A DNA stretch of 64,000 nucleotides from Nitrospira sp. (GTDB taxonomy: Bacteria; Nitrospirota; Nitrospiria; Nitrospirales; Nitrospiraceae), in the NCBI GenBank assembly GCA_030653545.1, contig JAURZE010000026.1, positions 186,001 to 250,000 on the forward strand. Reading direction: 5' to 3'. This document shows, piece by piece, positions 43,590 to 51,982 of this stretch. The position numbers were made by a program, and so were the translations under genes. Under the pieces are notes generated by a model. The model had not been told where the DNA came from. It was given only the letters and a program-made list of their open reading frames with translations, and did no database searches. Positions within the stretch are counted from its first letter, which is position 1. The number at the start of each line of letters is the position of its first letter.

Positions 43590-44093
43590 TTAATAGCGCC
43601 CGGGCGACTCTTTCATGGTCGTTAACGTGCGATATAGTGCATGGAACTCTTCCGTGGTCAACGCAGGATTCTGCAGCTGCGCCAGCGCCGCCTGGTCGAT
43701 TCTGGACTCGACCGTGTCGTCGTAATTCGACGAGGCGATCGTCACGAAGCGTGGAGGAAACAATCGTTCCGGCAACAGGATCCCCACCCCCAGGTTATAC
43801 TTCAGCGCCAGACGGATCGCCTCCCGCGCCTTGTCGGCCGGCACGTCCCGACCAAGGCCGATGTTCTGCGGCGGCTGGCCCAGCCTGGCGAACTGAAAAT
43901 GAACGTTCGTCAATCCTGCCTGAGTAAATTCCTCGGTGAGTGTCGCCGTTTGGCTCCGATACTGATCGGCCAGTACGACCTCGACACGGCTCACAGAGGA
44001 AACTGCTGGGCCCTCGGCGATGACAGCCGATGTCACCATCGTGCCGGTACAGACGGCCATTGCAAACGCAGTCACATATGTTTTCAGCGTCAT
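43590..44093 (-). CDS. exported protein of unknown function
   Basis: The 167-residue protein has a signal peptide (about 1-26) and a mature part with a VEVVLADQYRSQT start, an ANIGLGRDVPADKAR segment and a C-terminal helical stretch. I do not recognise the family. It begins 3 bp after the stop of the cupredoxin-like gene, so it belongs to the multicopper oxidase operon and is probably periplasmic. Confidence 0.65.
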   Translation of the reverse strand: MTLKTYVTAFAMAVCTGTMVTSAVIAEGPAVSSVSRVEVVLADQYRSQTATLTEEFTQAGLTNVHFQFARLGQPPQNIGLGRDVPADKAREAIRLALKYNLGVGILLPERLFPPRFVTIASSNYDDTVESRIDQAALAQLQNPALTTEEFHALYRTLTTMKESPGRY

Positions 44094-44096
44094 GCC

Positions 44097-44873
44097 CTAT
44101 CTCGCGTCGAAGGTAAATCCGACCGACGCGCTCCCATTGTCGGCCACCGTGACTTCCTGCTCTCTCTCACCCAACACGGGATGCCAGGCCTTGATGCGAT
44201 AGGTACCGGCCGGAAGATCCTTGATGGCAAAGGTCCCCTCCGTTCCAGTGATGGCATAGTAGGGATTGTCCACGGCCAGTCCGTGCCCCTGCATGAAGGG
44301 GTGCATGCCGCATTGCATGGTAACCCCGCGCCGGTTTCCGGTGAACCGGACAATGTCGCTGGTCCCGGCTTTCGTCAGGGCCGGCCGGTGAAACATGATG
44401 AAAATATGCTCCCGGTCCCGTTCATAGAACTGCAAATCGTGGGCGACTGAATCCAGATTCACCACGCTGAGCGGATGTTCATTTCTCACGACCGAGACGA
44501 ACGGCACGAATTGGCAGATATTCGCCTCGAGTTTCGTCTCCTGAAACTCGAACGGCTTTCCCTTCGTCACTCCCTCGATCGTCACCACCACATCTTTCAA
44601 GCCCTGCTGTTCGCCGACCGCCACCTCACGCAACAGTCGATAGCCCGAGCCGTCGGACAGCGCCCCGCAATAGACCCGATCATAATACCGTCGCAGCTCA
44701 AACCGCTGGGGATCCGGAATGTCACCGGCAAATTGCACCTTTCCCGTCACCGTCCCCCCGTTGGATACCGCCGTTTCCTCATAGGCTGCTGCCGGAGCTG
44801 CCCCGATCATGGATCCGCTCAGAATCAGAGAGCCGAAGAAATACGTCACGAATCGATTTATACGTGTTGCCAT
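44097..44873 (-). CDS. exported cupredoxin-like protein with C-terminal carboxypeptidase-regulatory-like fold
   Basis: The 258-residue protein has a signal peptide ending in APAAAYE. A beta-rich domain follows with a possible type 1 copper site: H in SVAHDLQFYE, and C, H and M in QCGMHPFM, the C-x2-H-x2-M pattern of blue copper proteins. The C-terminus (GTFAIKDLPAGTYRIKAWHP) resembles carboxypeptidase regulatory-like beta-sandwiches. It could pass electrons to the multicopper oxidase encoded just upstream. I place the start at ATG 44873, after a GGTGGG ribosome site. Confidence 0.7.
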   Translation of the reverse strand: MATRINRFVTYFFGSLILSGSMIGAAPAAAYEETAVSNGGTVTGKVQFAGDIPDPQRFELRRYYDRVYCGALSDGSGYRLLREVAVGEQQGLKDVVVTIEGVTKGKPFEFQETKLEANICQFVPFVSVVRNEHPLSVVNLDSVAHDLQFYERDREHIFIMFHRPALTKAGTSDIVRFTGNRRGVTMQCGMHPFMQGHGLAVDNPYYAITGTEGTFAIKDLPAGTYRIKAWHPVLGEREQEVTVADNGSASVGFTFDAR

Positions 44874-44893
44874 ATGTCCCACCGTAAAACATA

Positions 44894-44921
44894 CATGGGG
44901 GAGCGTGAATGCTCCCCCATG
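44894..44921 (-). terminator. strong hairpin between the multicopper oxidase and cupredoxin-like genes
   Basis: CATGGGGGAGC and GCTCCCCCATG form perfect 11-bp arms around a 6-nt loop. Read on the minus strand it is followed by a short U-rich run (TATGTTTTA) and then the start of the next gene. It could be a partial terminator that lowers expression of the distal genes, or an mRNA stabiliser. Confidence 0.6.
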
Positions 44922-45002
44922 GTCTGAGTGATTTAGACCGGCCTGGCACACTGTGTCGGCAGCGCCCTCGCTTCGTGAGCGAGGACGCCGCCTGATTGCT
45001 AC

Positions 45003-48000
45003 TTACCGTCCACTCATCGATGTCCGCGCGACGCTTCCGTTGTCGCTCCCGCGCTCCGCCTTTTGGCTGGACGGAACTTGCGGGGCCAACGGAAGGACCC
45101 GCTGGTCACCGGTCGGAAGGACCTTGAAGAGTCCCCATTGCCCGGCGTTCGCAAAGCCCGGACGTTGGTTCTTCCACATGTAGTCGCCGACGATCTTATT
45201 CGGACCGCCTGCTCCTCCCGTCAGATAGGCGTTGATGACTTCTGAACCGCCGAACTCCATGGTGCTGACCTGGTCGGCACCCTGCATGTACGGCTCATGC
45301 GGCCATTCGTGTCCGTCCACGGTGAACAACTGCACCTGCTCGCTGAATGCGCCGAGCACGTGCACCGCCACCGGATCGCCGACATGCGCCTGCAACAGCG
45401 GCGTCGAGGGCGAGTCGCCGGTCTTCACACAACTGAAGACCTCGGACACGTCACAGCCCTTTTCCATCCGCCACGCGGTCGGTTCAGACCGGTAGTTGAC
45501 CGCCGTGATACCGGCGACCTGTTGGATATAGGGCATGAAGCTGACACCCACGATGTTGTCCTCGTCCTGGAACATCAACGAGAAATCGCGGTAGTTCTTC
45601 CGATTGTCGTTCCCGGGGATCGTCCGATCCACGATCACGTCGGCGCGCCAGCTGCTCTTCATCGTAATATCGTTGCCCGTCACCGGATCGCGGTAGCGCG
45701 ATCCCTTCGGACCGACGATGATCGACCCGAACAAGCCGTTCCGTGGATTCTCCACCACGTTCCCCCAGTCTTGAATGAGGGCGGCCAGTTCTCCGTACTC
45801 CGGATGCGCGAAGTACGTGTAGGTCTTGCTCTGACCCGGAGCGATCGTTTGATCGCCGGGGTTGTTGCCGACATTGGCGCCGAACGAATCTTTCGGATCG
45901 AACGCCATCATATCGACGTGGAATCCGGCCCGTTCTTTGGCCATTTCGTTCTTCAGATTGATCTTCACACAATCCCCGACGTTCACGTGCAGCGTCAGCG
46001 GGCTCGGCCGCAATTCACCGGCCTTGACCCGTCCACGATCCTCGTCGAGCACGTACATCTTGCCCTGCTGATTTTCGAAGACCATCTTGCGTTCGAGATC
46101 GACTTCCATCGTACCCGGCGCACCCTCGTGATACCGGATGACTTGATCGATCGCCGACACGTTGAAGGACTTCACGGGCGCATCCGCCGGGCAGACCGAC
46201 GGCGCAGACTTCTGGATTTCTTCACGGCTCGGCAAGGGTTTCAGATCCCCTTGCAGTTCGTCGAAGACCCGGAAGATACCCCAGCTGCCTTCCGCGAAGT
46301 GGGACGCGCGGCCGCTATAGTAGAGATAGTCGCCGGCCTGCTTCTGCGGTCCGCCCGCGGCAGGAATCGCCGGGTCGTACCGCTCTCCGATCACCAGATG
46401 CACCGTACTGCGCGGCATCGCCATGGTGGCGTACCGCTCCATCGGGAACCAGTGCCCGGTCACGTGCCAGGTGTGCACTTCGTTGGCCGATCCGACCAGC
46501 GCCCGAACCAGGATCGGATCACCGAGATAGCTCCGCAACAACGGCGTGCCAGGATCTCCGTGAATACCGGACACAAACAGCTTCGACGGATCCGGATTGT
46601 TGGCCAGGCGCACACTCAACGGCTCCACACGCATGCTGTAGCCGCTGCCCGTCGTGGCTTCGCCGCCGTTCAGGAACGTCATCGCCGACTTGTTGATGCG
46701 CTCCGGGAACTGGTGCGACGGAGGCCCGTCGACCGTGACCGCTCCCATGCGCGCCTGCGGGTTGTCGGTCATGATCAACTCAGCCGACCGCGCGTTGCTG
46801 TCCATGATATGCATCATGACTTCGCGGAAACTGCCCCGGATATGGGCCGAGACCGGCTCCAGGGTGTGAATGTCCGCGATAGGACCGCTCCGGAGTTCCT
46901 TTCCGGTGTACGGATCATGATAGGTCGATCGCGGCGGTTCGGTGATGAAGGCTGAGAACAGACCATGTCCCCAGGTATCGGTGCCGAACACGTGATCGTG
47001 CCAATACACCGTTCCGAGATCCGCATCGACATACCAGCGCTCGCGGATGAACTCCACGCTCGCAATGTCGTTCTTCTTGTGCGCGTACTTCAATGGCGCA
47101 TCGAAGGTGATGGTATTGCCCTTGATGTCCTTGATCCGCACGATCTCGAAATACTTCGGATCATCCATGCCCACACCGAGTTCGGTATTGACATGGAACT
47201 TGGACGAATTCTTCACCGTGATACTGCGTGAACCGGCTTTCGTATCCGCCGTCAGAGTCGTGTTGCCGGGCAGGGGCATTCCCTTGTCCGGTTGCGGATC
47301 CTCCAACATCGTGAAAGCCCGCAGCGACATGTCGTACGAGAATCCGATGGTCGGACCGTCGGACGCGCTCGTGTCGAACTGGAAGAAATGCGGATGGAGA
47401 TTGATCTTGTTGGCCCATCCCGTCCGCGCATCGTCCGGGATTTCGTTCTTGAAGATCACGTCCACGCAATCGTGCACGTTCCCGCGAATCACCAAGGGTA
47501 CTTGCTTCTTGGGATTCTTGCGGACTTCCTCTTCCTCTTCATGCAGCACATAGATCATGCCGATCGGATCCACGACCGCGGCGGTTTTCGGGGTCGCCGG
47601 CTTGAGGGTAATCGGCAAGGTGATCGAATGGATATTGAAATACTTTCTCGGCGCATTTTCCGGACAGAGGCTCCAGGGCCCCTGCGCACCCGGCACGGGC
47701 GGCTCCGTGCTTCTGGTGCCGTCTTCACGGACACGGAACGGCTCCAACCATGGCGCGCCGCCGTGATTGGGCGCAAACGGAGGACGCTTCCCGAGGTGCG
47801 GACGCAACCAGGGGAATGCCAGCTTGCCCGTCTGCGGATCGAACGTGATCGCCGGACGCTGCAGCGGAGTCGGCGAGACATAATCCGCCCACTTGTGCGG
47901 GGTTTCCGGCTCGTTCATCGCCTTCGTGCCGTCCCACTTCCAGTTCACCACCGTCGCATCGTGCGCTTGCGCCTGCTTGACCTGGTCTTCGGTCTTGCCC

Positions 48001-49757
48001 GGCAACCCCTGCGGCGGGAGCATGTACTCAACCCAATCCTTGATCGACACCTTCACGGGACTGGCCTTCCAATCCGTCTTGTCCTTGGTGATCTCGTACT
48101 TCTTCCCGCCGTACCAATCGACGGTGGTCCCGACCAGCTTGTCGGAGCTGACCGCCAACTTGATCTTGCCCTTGCGATCCGGCAGCTCAACGAGCGGCTT
48201 CATCACATCGGTCTGGAATCCGGTCGATTGCAGGGTGTTGTACACACGCCAGAATCCCCACATGCCGGTCACATAGTGCTGAGGAATGTGGCAATGGAAC
48301 ACGAACTCACCGGCCAATGCCTGCAAACCGCCCGAGCCGCCTTCGATCACTTCATCGTAGATCTCGGACGGACCGATAGATTGCACATCCAACCGGTCTG
48401 ACGTGTCGCTGATCGGCGGGAACTTCACGGGACCGCTCTTCGACAGCGTCGGATCGAGCTTGCTCGTGCCGGGCTGTCTGGCCCAGCGGATCGATCCGCC
48501 GTGCAAGTGGTGCGAATGCACGATCTCGGACCCTCCGACCATGCGGAACTTGGCCGGATCGCCAAGATAGGAACGGGGAATCGTGGTGGCCGGATCGCCG
48601 AATGTATAGGACCCGTAGCCCTGCGACTCGTCGGCAAATCCCACTAGGTGCGCCTGAATTTCCAACCGCTCGCCGTGCGGTTCGCTGCGGAAATTGAGCA
48701 ATCGCGCGGCCGGACGATAGGTATCCGTATGGGCATCGCGCTGCGGCAACATGTCGCCCTTGCGATCCAGGAGACGGAACGTCTCGTCGCCCGCCTCATG
48801 ATAGATAATGACGAATTCGCGGAAGTCTGATCCCTTCTCCACATCGATCATGGCCTCCCAGCCGCTCTTCATCTCTTCTCCCGTAAACGGGCTGAGGAAC
48901 CGTGATCCGCGCGGCTCGACGACGATCGATCCCAACAAGCCCAGTGAATACTGATCGCGGCTTGCATGGCTATGGAAGGCACGGCCGCCTTCCTGCAGAT
49001 CGATGGGAAGGTACCACTCGAAGTCACCGGTTTTCCCCGCCGGAACCAGCGCCTCGGGGTTCATGGCATTCGCCGGCTTCCCCGTGCTGGCCACGAGCAT
49101 TTGGGAGCCGTTGATGATCATGTTCGTCGGCTCGTTCTCGATCTGATTGCGCAATGTGACCCGCAGACAATCGCCCTGGTTCACCCGGATCACGAGCGGC
49201 TGAATCAGATCGCCCTGCAACCCGTTCGAAATGGCGCCGCCGGCAAACGTCGGATCTTCGCTGTCCCGCGCTGCCTTGTTCTTTGCTTCCTCCTCACGAA
49301 TACCCGCTACATTCTCGGTCAACGCATACATGTAGCCCGGATAAAAATCGCCGAACCGGTTCACGGTGATCTCGACATTCATCGCCGTGAGATCATACGC
49401 GCGGACCGGCGCCGTCACCGGGCAGCGAGCGCCCTGCGTGACTTGCACCTTATCCGGATCCTCCGCCACCAGCAGCACACCCTGCTGCATCGCATGGGCC
49501 CCGGCCCCTTGGAACGGCCCCTTACTCTTGACCTCCCGCTCGATCTGCTCGATCGCCTTCGACATCTTGTCCTGCAGCACCGGACCGGCCTGCGCATGCA
49601 CCGGCGTCGCCACATCGGCATTGTGATCGACGGCGATATGCCCATCATGCGACATGACCGCGCCTGCAGGCATGGTCCAGGCCAACTCAAGACAGGTCGT
49701 CAGTCCCAACACTCCCACTCGCACCCACTTCATTGATACACCCATAGATACACCCAT
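45003..49757 (-). CDS. giant multidomain multicopper oxidase
   Basis: The ~1584-residue exported protein is a chain of about six cupredoxin-like domains. Numbered from the upstream ATG at 49778 (subtract 7 for the chosen start), copper-site motifs are FHSH (269-271), HSHHLHG (421-426), FHCHIPQHYVTGM (494-506), LHPHFFQ (794-800), YWHDHVFG (925-932) and HTWHVTGH (1102-1109). Later domains have lost ligands. The first domain lacks the usual HWHG. Activity could be oxidation of metals such as Mn or Fe, or of phenols. The chosen ATG 49757 follows GGAGG by 8 bases. It heads an operon of four exported proteins. Confidence 0.88.
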   Translation of the reverse strand: MGVSMGVSMKWVRVGVLGLTTCLELAWTMPAGAVMSHDGHIAVDHNADVATPVHAQAGPVLQDKMSKAIEQIEREVKSKGPFQGAGAHAMQQGVLLVAEDPDKVQVTQGARCPVTAPVRAYDLTAMNVEITVNRFGDFYPGYMYALTENVAGIREEEAKNKAARDSEDPTFAGGAISNGLQGDLIQPLVIRVNQGDCLRVTLRNQIENEPTNMIINGSQMLVASTGKPANAMNPEALVPAGKTGDFEWYLPIDLQEGGRAFHSHASRDQYSLGLLGSIVVEPRGSRFLSPFTGEEMKSGWEAMIDVEKGSDFREFVIIYHEAGDETFRLLDRKGDMLPQRDAHTDTYRPAARLLNFRSEPHGERLEIQAHLVGFADESQGYGSYTFGDPATTIPRSYLGDPAKFRMVGGSEIVHSHHLHGGSIRWARQPGTSKLDPTLSKSGPVKFPPISDTSDRLDVQSIGPSEIYDEVIEGGSGGLQALAGEFVFHCHIPQHYVTGMWGFWRVYNTLQSTGFQTDVMKPLVELPDRKGKIKLAVSSDKLVGTTVDWYGGKKYEITKDKTDWKASPVKVSIKDWVEYMLPPQGLPGKTEDQVKQAQAHDATVVNWKWDGTKAMNEPETPHKWADYVSPTPLQRPAITFDPQTGKLAFPWLRPHLGKRPPFAPNHGGAPWLEPFRVREDGTRSTEPPVPGAQGPWSLCPENAPRKYFNIHSITLPITLKPATPKTAAVVDPIGMIYVLHEEEEEVRKNPKKQVPLVIRGNVHDCVDVIFKNEIPDDARTGWANKINLHPHFFQFDTSASDGPTIGFSYDMSLRAFTMLEDPQPDKGMPLPGNTTLTADTKAGSRSITVKNSSKFHVNTELGVGMDDPKYFEIVRIKDIKGNTITFDAPLKYAHKKNDIASVEFIRERWYVDADLGTVYWHDHVFGTDTWGHGLFSAFITEPPRSTYHDPYTGKELRSGPIADIHTLEPVSAHIRGSFREVMMHIMDSNARSAELIMTDNPQARMGAVTVDGPPSHQFPERINKSAMTFLNGGEATTGSGYSMRVEPLSVRLANNPDPSKLFVSGIHGDPGTPLLRSYLGDPILVRALVGSANEVHTWHVTGHWFPMERYATMAMPRSTVHLVIGERYDPAIPAAGGPQKQAGDYLYYSGRASHFAEGSWGIFRVFDELQGDLKPLPSREEIQKSAPSVCPADAPVKSFNVSAIDQVIRYHEGAPGTMEVDLERKMVFENQQGKMYVLDEDRGRVKAGELRPSPLTLHVNVGDCVKINLKNEMAKERAGFHVDMMAFDPKDSFGANVGNNPGDQTIAPGQSKTYTYFAHPEYGELAALIQDWGNVVENPRNGLFGSIIVGPKGSRYRDPVTGNDITMKSSWRADVIVDRTIPGNDNRKNYRDFSLMFQDEDNIVGVSFMPYIQQVAGITAVNYRSEPTAWRMEKGCDVSEVFSCVKTGDSPSTPLLQAHVGDPVAVHVLGAFSEQVQLFTVDGHEWPHEPYMQGADQVSTMEFGGSEVINAYLTGGAGGPNKIVGDYMWKNQRPGFANAGQWGLFKVLPTGDQRVLPLAPQVPSSQKAERGSDNGSVARTSMSGR

Positions 49758-49976
49758 ACGTCCAGCCTCCTCCATCAAACAAACCGTCTAGGCACCGTTC
49801 ACTTCTACCGACCGCGTAAACCCGACCCTATCGAATTCGAAGTCTGGTGAAGGCCAACTTTCATCGGAGGGATCGTCAGGAGGCCGGTCCTTTCTTTCCC
49901 GCTCCTCCACCAGACAGCTCTCAATTTCATCCACATAGGAGGTTGACTGCGTATACTTATGTGGACAGGGCTTAGA

Positions 49977-49990
49977 GCAAATTGTGTTCC
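49977..49990 (-). promoter_or_regulatory. sigma-54-like promoter candidate of the multicopper oxidase
   Basis: On the minus strand GG (49990-49989), ten bases and GC (49978-49977) lie in the context GGGAAC-N5-TTGCT. The predicted start is near 49966, leaving a 5' leader of about 209 bases before the ATG at 49757. An 8-bp inverted repeat, TCCACATA/TATGTGGA, lies within that leader (49930-49965). Confidence 0.4.
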
Positions 49991-50062
49991 CCTTGTCCTA
50001 CAAGGAACGTTTCGGCGATTTGCCAGGAATCGATGGCAAAGTAGAAACACGAGCGCCTGGTG

Positions 50063-50086
50063 CAATGGGGCGGCACTGCCCCATTG
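50063..50086. promoter_or_regulatory. operator-like dyad 1 between the multicopper oxidase and FGE-like genes
   Basis: CAATGGGGC-N6-GCCCCATTG has perfect 9-bp arms. Its core TGGGGC-N6-GCCCCA (50066-50083) is repeated 88 bp further on. It lies about 97 bp upstream of the candidate oxidase promoter on the minus strand. Confidence 0.6.
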
Positions 50087-50146
50087 AACCGGTGCCGAAC
50101 ACACAAATATTTGATGTTATGAATGTCTCAGATTTCTATGAAGATA

Positions 50147-50178
50147 GGCTGAATGGGGCGCTAGCGCCCCACTCAGCC
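50147..50178. promoter_or_regulatory. operator-like dyad 2, 32-bp palindrome
   Basis: The palindrome extends over 32 bp with one mismatch, GGCTGA-A-TGGGGCGC/GCGCCCCA-C-TCAGCC. It contains TGGGGC-N6-GCCCCA (50154-50171) with the same 6-bp spacer as dyad 1. It lies about 185 bp from the candidate oxidase promoter, and could instead serve the gene starting at 50344. Confidence 0.6.
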
Positions 50179-50343
50179 GTCACCTGAACTGATGGATGTG
50201 AATAGAAAATGAAGAGACTTGCGCAGCAGTACAGACCGACTTAGAAACCAGAGGAGACACACCGCATTCAGTCGCGACTCATCTTGCGCCGGTGAAACCT
50301 CCGCATTATAGTGCCCCTTCTCTTATTCACGGTGCATACTCCC

Positions 50344-51285
50344 ATGCATAGACATCCCCGCTGCTCTGCATACACATCACGACCTGCGAAGCATCGCGAC
50401 ACCATCAGTGCCGTACTCTGCGTGACGCTCGCGGGCACCTCGTGCCTGCTCGCAGCAACCGCGGCGCCGCCCGATGTATCCGGTCACATCGCAGCAATCA
50501 CGGAACACGCTAAAAGCTCTCCGATGCAGACCGTGGCAGAAGGCCCGTTCTTCATGGGCACGGCCCGAACACACCACGGATCGTTCAGTCTCGATCTTCA
50601 ATACGACGACACGGAACAACCGCAACGGCGCGTGTGGCTCAACCGATATGAGATCGATCGGGATGAAGTGAGTCTGGGACAATTCCTGCTGTGGCTCAGA
50701 CAGCAACAGCGCCCGGTCTCCGAGGGCATGCGCAAATTGATTGAGCATGTCACGACTGTCCATGCCCTGCCGCCGGATACCCTGGCACGCTGGCCCGCGC
50801 TGTATGTCAGCTGGTCCGAGGCGTCTGATTTTTGCCGTGCACAGGGGAAACGGCTCCCGACGGAAGCCGAGTGGGAAAAAGCCGCCCGTGGCGAGCAGGC
50901 GAGCCTCTTTCCCTGGGGATCACAACCGCCCACGCCGGCGCTGGCAATGTTCGGTCAGCATCATGTGAGCGAGATTCCCATCGTAGCGCCCGTTGACAGT
51001 GGAGAGACAGGGCGCAGCCCCTACGGCCTGCATCACATGGCGGGCAATGCGGCCGAATGGGTCGAAGACTGGTTCGGGATTGACTATTACATGACCATGC
51101 CGGAACGCAATCCGCCCGGGCCGTCCTCCGGACGGTACAAGGTGGCGCGCGGAGGATCCTGGAAGAGCGCGCCCGCATTGCTGCGTGCAGCCACGAGAAG
51201 CGGCGCATCGCCGGACCGGCGGACTACGACAATCGGATTCCGCTGCGCGCGATCCATTACGTCTGCCACCCTTCCGACACCATGA
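50344..51285 (+). CDS. exported formylglycine-generating-enzyme (SUMF1)-like protein
   Basis: The 313-residue protein has a signal-like N-terminus (to about residue 40) and then an FGE-sulfatase fold: FFMGTARTH, the NRYEIDRDEVSLGQF segment, PVSWSEASDFCRAQGKRLPTEAEWEKAARG-type core, MAGNAAEWVEDW, ARGGSW and GFRCAR at the end. The two catalytic cysteines of true FGE cannot both be placed, so it may be a structural or binding homologue. The stop overlaps the next gene by 4 bp. ATG 50344 was chosen over the in-frame GTG at 50311. Confidence 0.75.
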   Translation: MHRHPRCSAYTSRPAKHRDTISAVLCVTLAGTSCLLAATAAPPDVSGHIAAITEHAKSSPMQTVAEGPFFMGTARTHHGSFSLDLQYDDTEQPQRRVWLNRYEIDRDEVSLGQFLLWLRQQQRPVSEGMRKLIEHVTTVHALPPDTLARWPALYVSWSEASDFCRAQGKRLPTEAEWEKAARGEQASLFPWGSQPPTPALAMFGQHHVSEIPIVAPVDSGETGRSPYGLHHMAGNAAEWVEDWFGIDYYMTMPERNPPGPSSGRYKVARGGSWKSAPALLRAATRSGASPDRRTTTIGFRCARSITSATLPTP

Positions 51286-51926
51286 GGACCTTGATGTATT
51301 GGATGTGCCTATTGTTTACGATCGGGCTCAGCTTCGGCCCGATCACGCCGGCGCTTCCAGCTGCTTCACTCGACCGCGAACTCCCCGGCTGGAGAAGCTA
51401 CACCAACGCCCGCTTCGGATTTTCTGTCCGCTACCCTGACACCTGGAAACTCGGCAATCCGCTGCCGGACGGCGTTGGCATCACGTTCCAGCCGCCGATC
51501 GATCAGAGCCTCGTCGCGTTGTCCGGCCACATGAATATCCTGGAGGGCACAAGCCAGGATAGCCGACAGACCCTCGATGAATTCGCCGCCGCGCATCGCC
51601 GGATCATTACGGACCTCTACAGCAAGAAGAAGGTCGAGATCGCGTGGCAACCGGATCAGATGACGACCCTCGCGGGGTTCCCGGCCAAGCGCCTGGCCTT
51701 CACCTACCAGGACGACCAGCATCACGCAATGCTGGAGCTCCATATTTTTTCTTTGGGACGCAACGAAGGCCGCGGGGTACGGATCAAGGTGCCGGTCTCG
51801 GCACAAGGCCAATTGATGCCGGCCATCACCAGAATGCTGGAGAGCTATCAGCCCGGACGAGATCAGAACGCGGTGAGCCCCCTGGCGCCGAAACCCGATG
51901 TTCCCAAAGCTGCGCCCCGTTCATGA
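51282..51926 (+). CDS. exported PsbP-like/DUF1795-type protein
   Basis: The 214-residue protein has a signal peptide (about 1-28) and a mature start YTNARFGFSVRYPDTWKLG, the pattern of PsbP-like and DUF1795 domains (fGfsvryPdtW), followed by an alpha/beta sandwich and a proline-rich C-terminus. Such domains act as periplasmic assembly or binding modules. It is translationally coupled to the FGE-like gene (ATGA overlap). Confidence 0.65.
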   Translation: MRTLMYWMCLLFTIGLSFGPITPALPAASLDRELPGWRSYTNARFGFSVRYPDTWKLGNPLPDGVGITFQPPIDQSLVALSGHMNILEGTSQDSRQTLDEFAAAHRRIITDLYSKKKVEIAWQPDQMTTLAGFPAKRLAFTYQDDQHHAMLELHIFSLGRNEGRGVRIKVPVSAQGQLMPAITRMLESYQPGRDQNAVSPLAPKPDVPKAAPRS

Positions 51927-51982
51927 CCGGAAACCGGCGCAATGTGCCGGCCACTCCATCATATGTCGATACGTCACAAACC

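Noticed and set aside
45297-46955. 552-codon plus-strand frame inside the multicopper oxidase
   Set aside because: It is the antisense shadow of a gene with clear copper motifs; the translation is R/H/D-rich.
49805-50187. Short frames on both strands between the copper oxidase and the FGE-like gene
   Set aside because: They read through the two palindromes and have no start signals; the region is better explained as regulatory.
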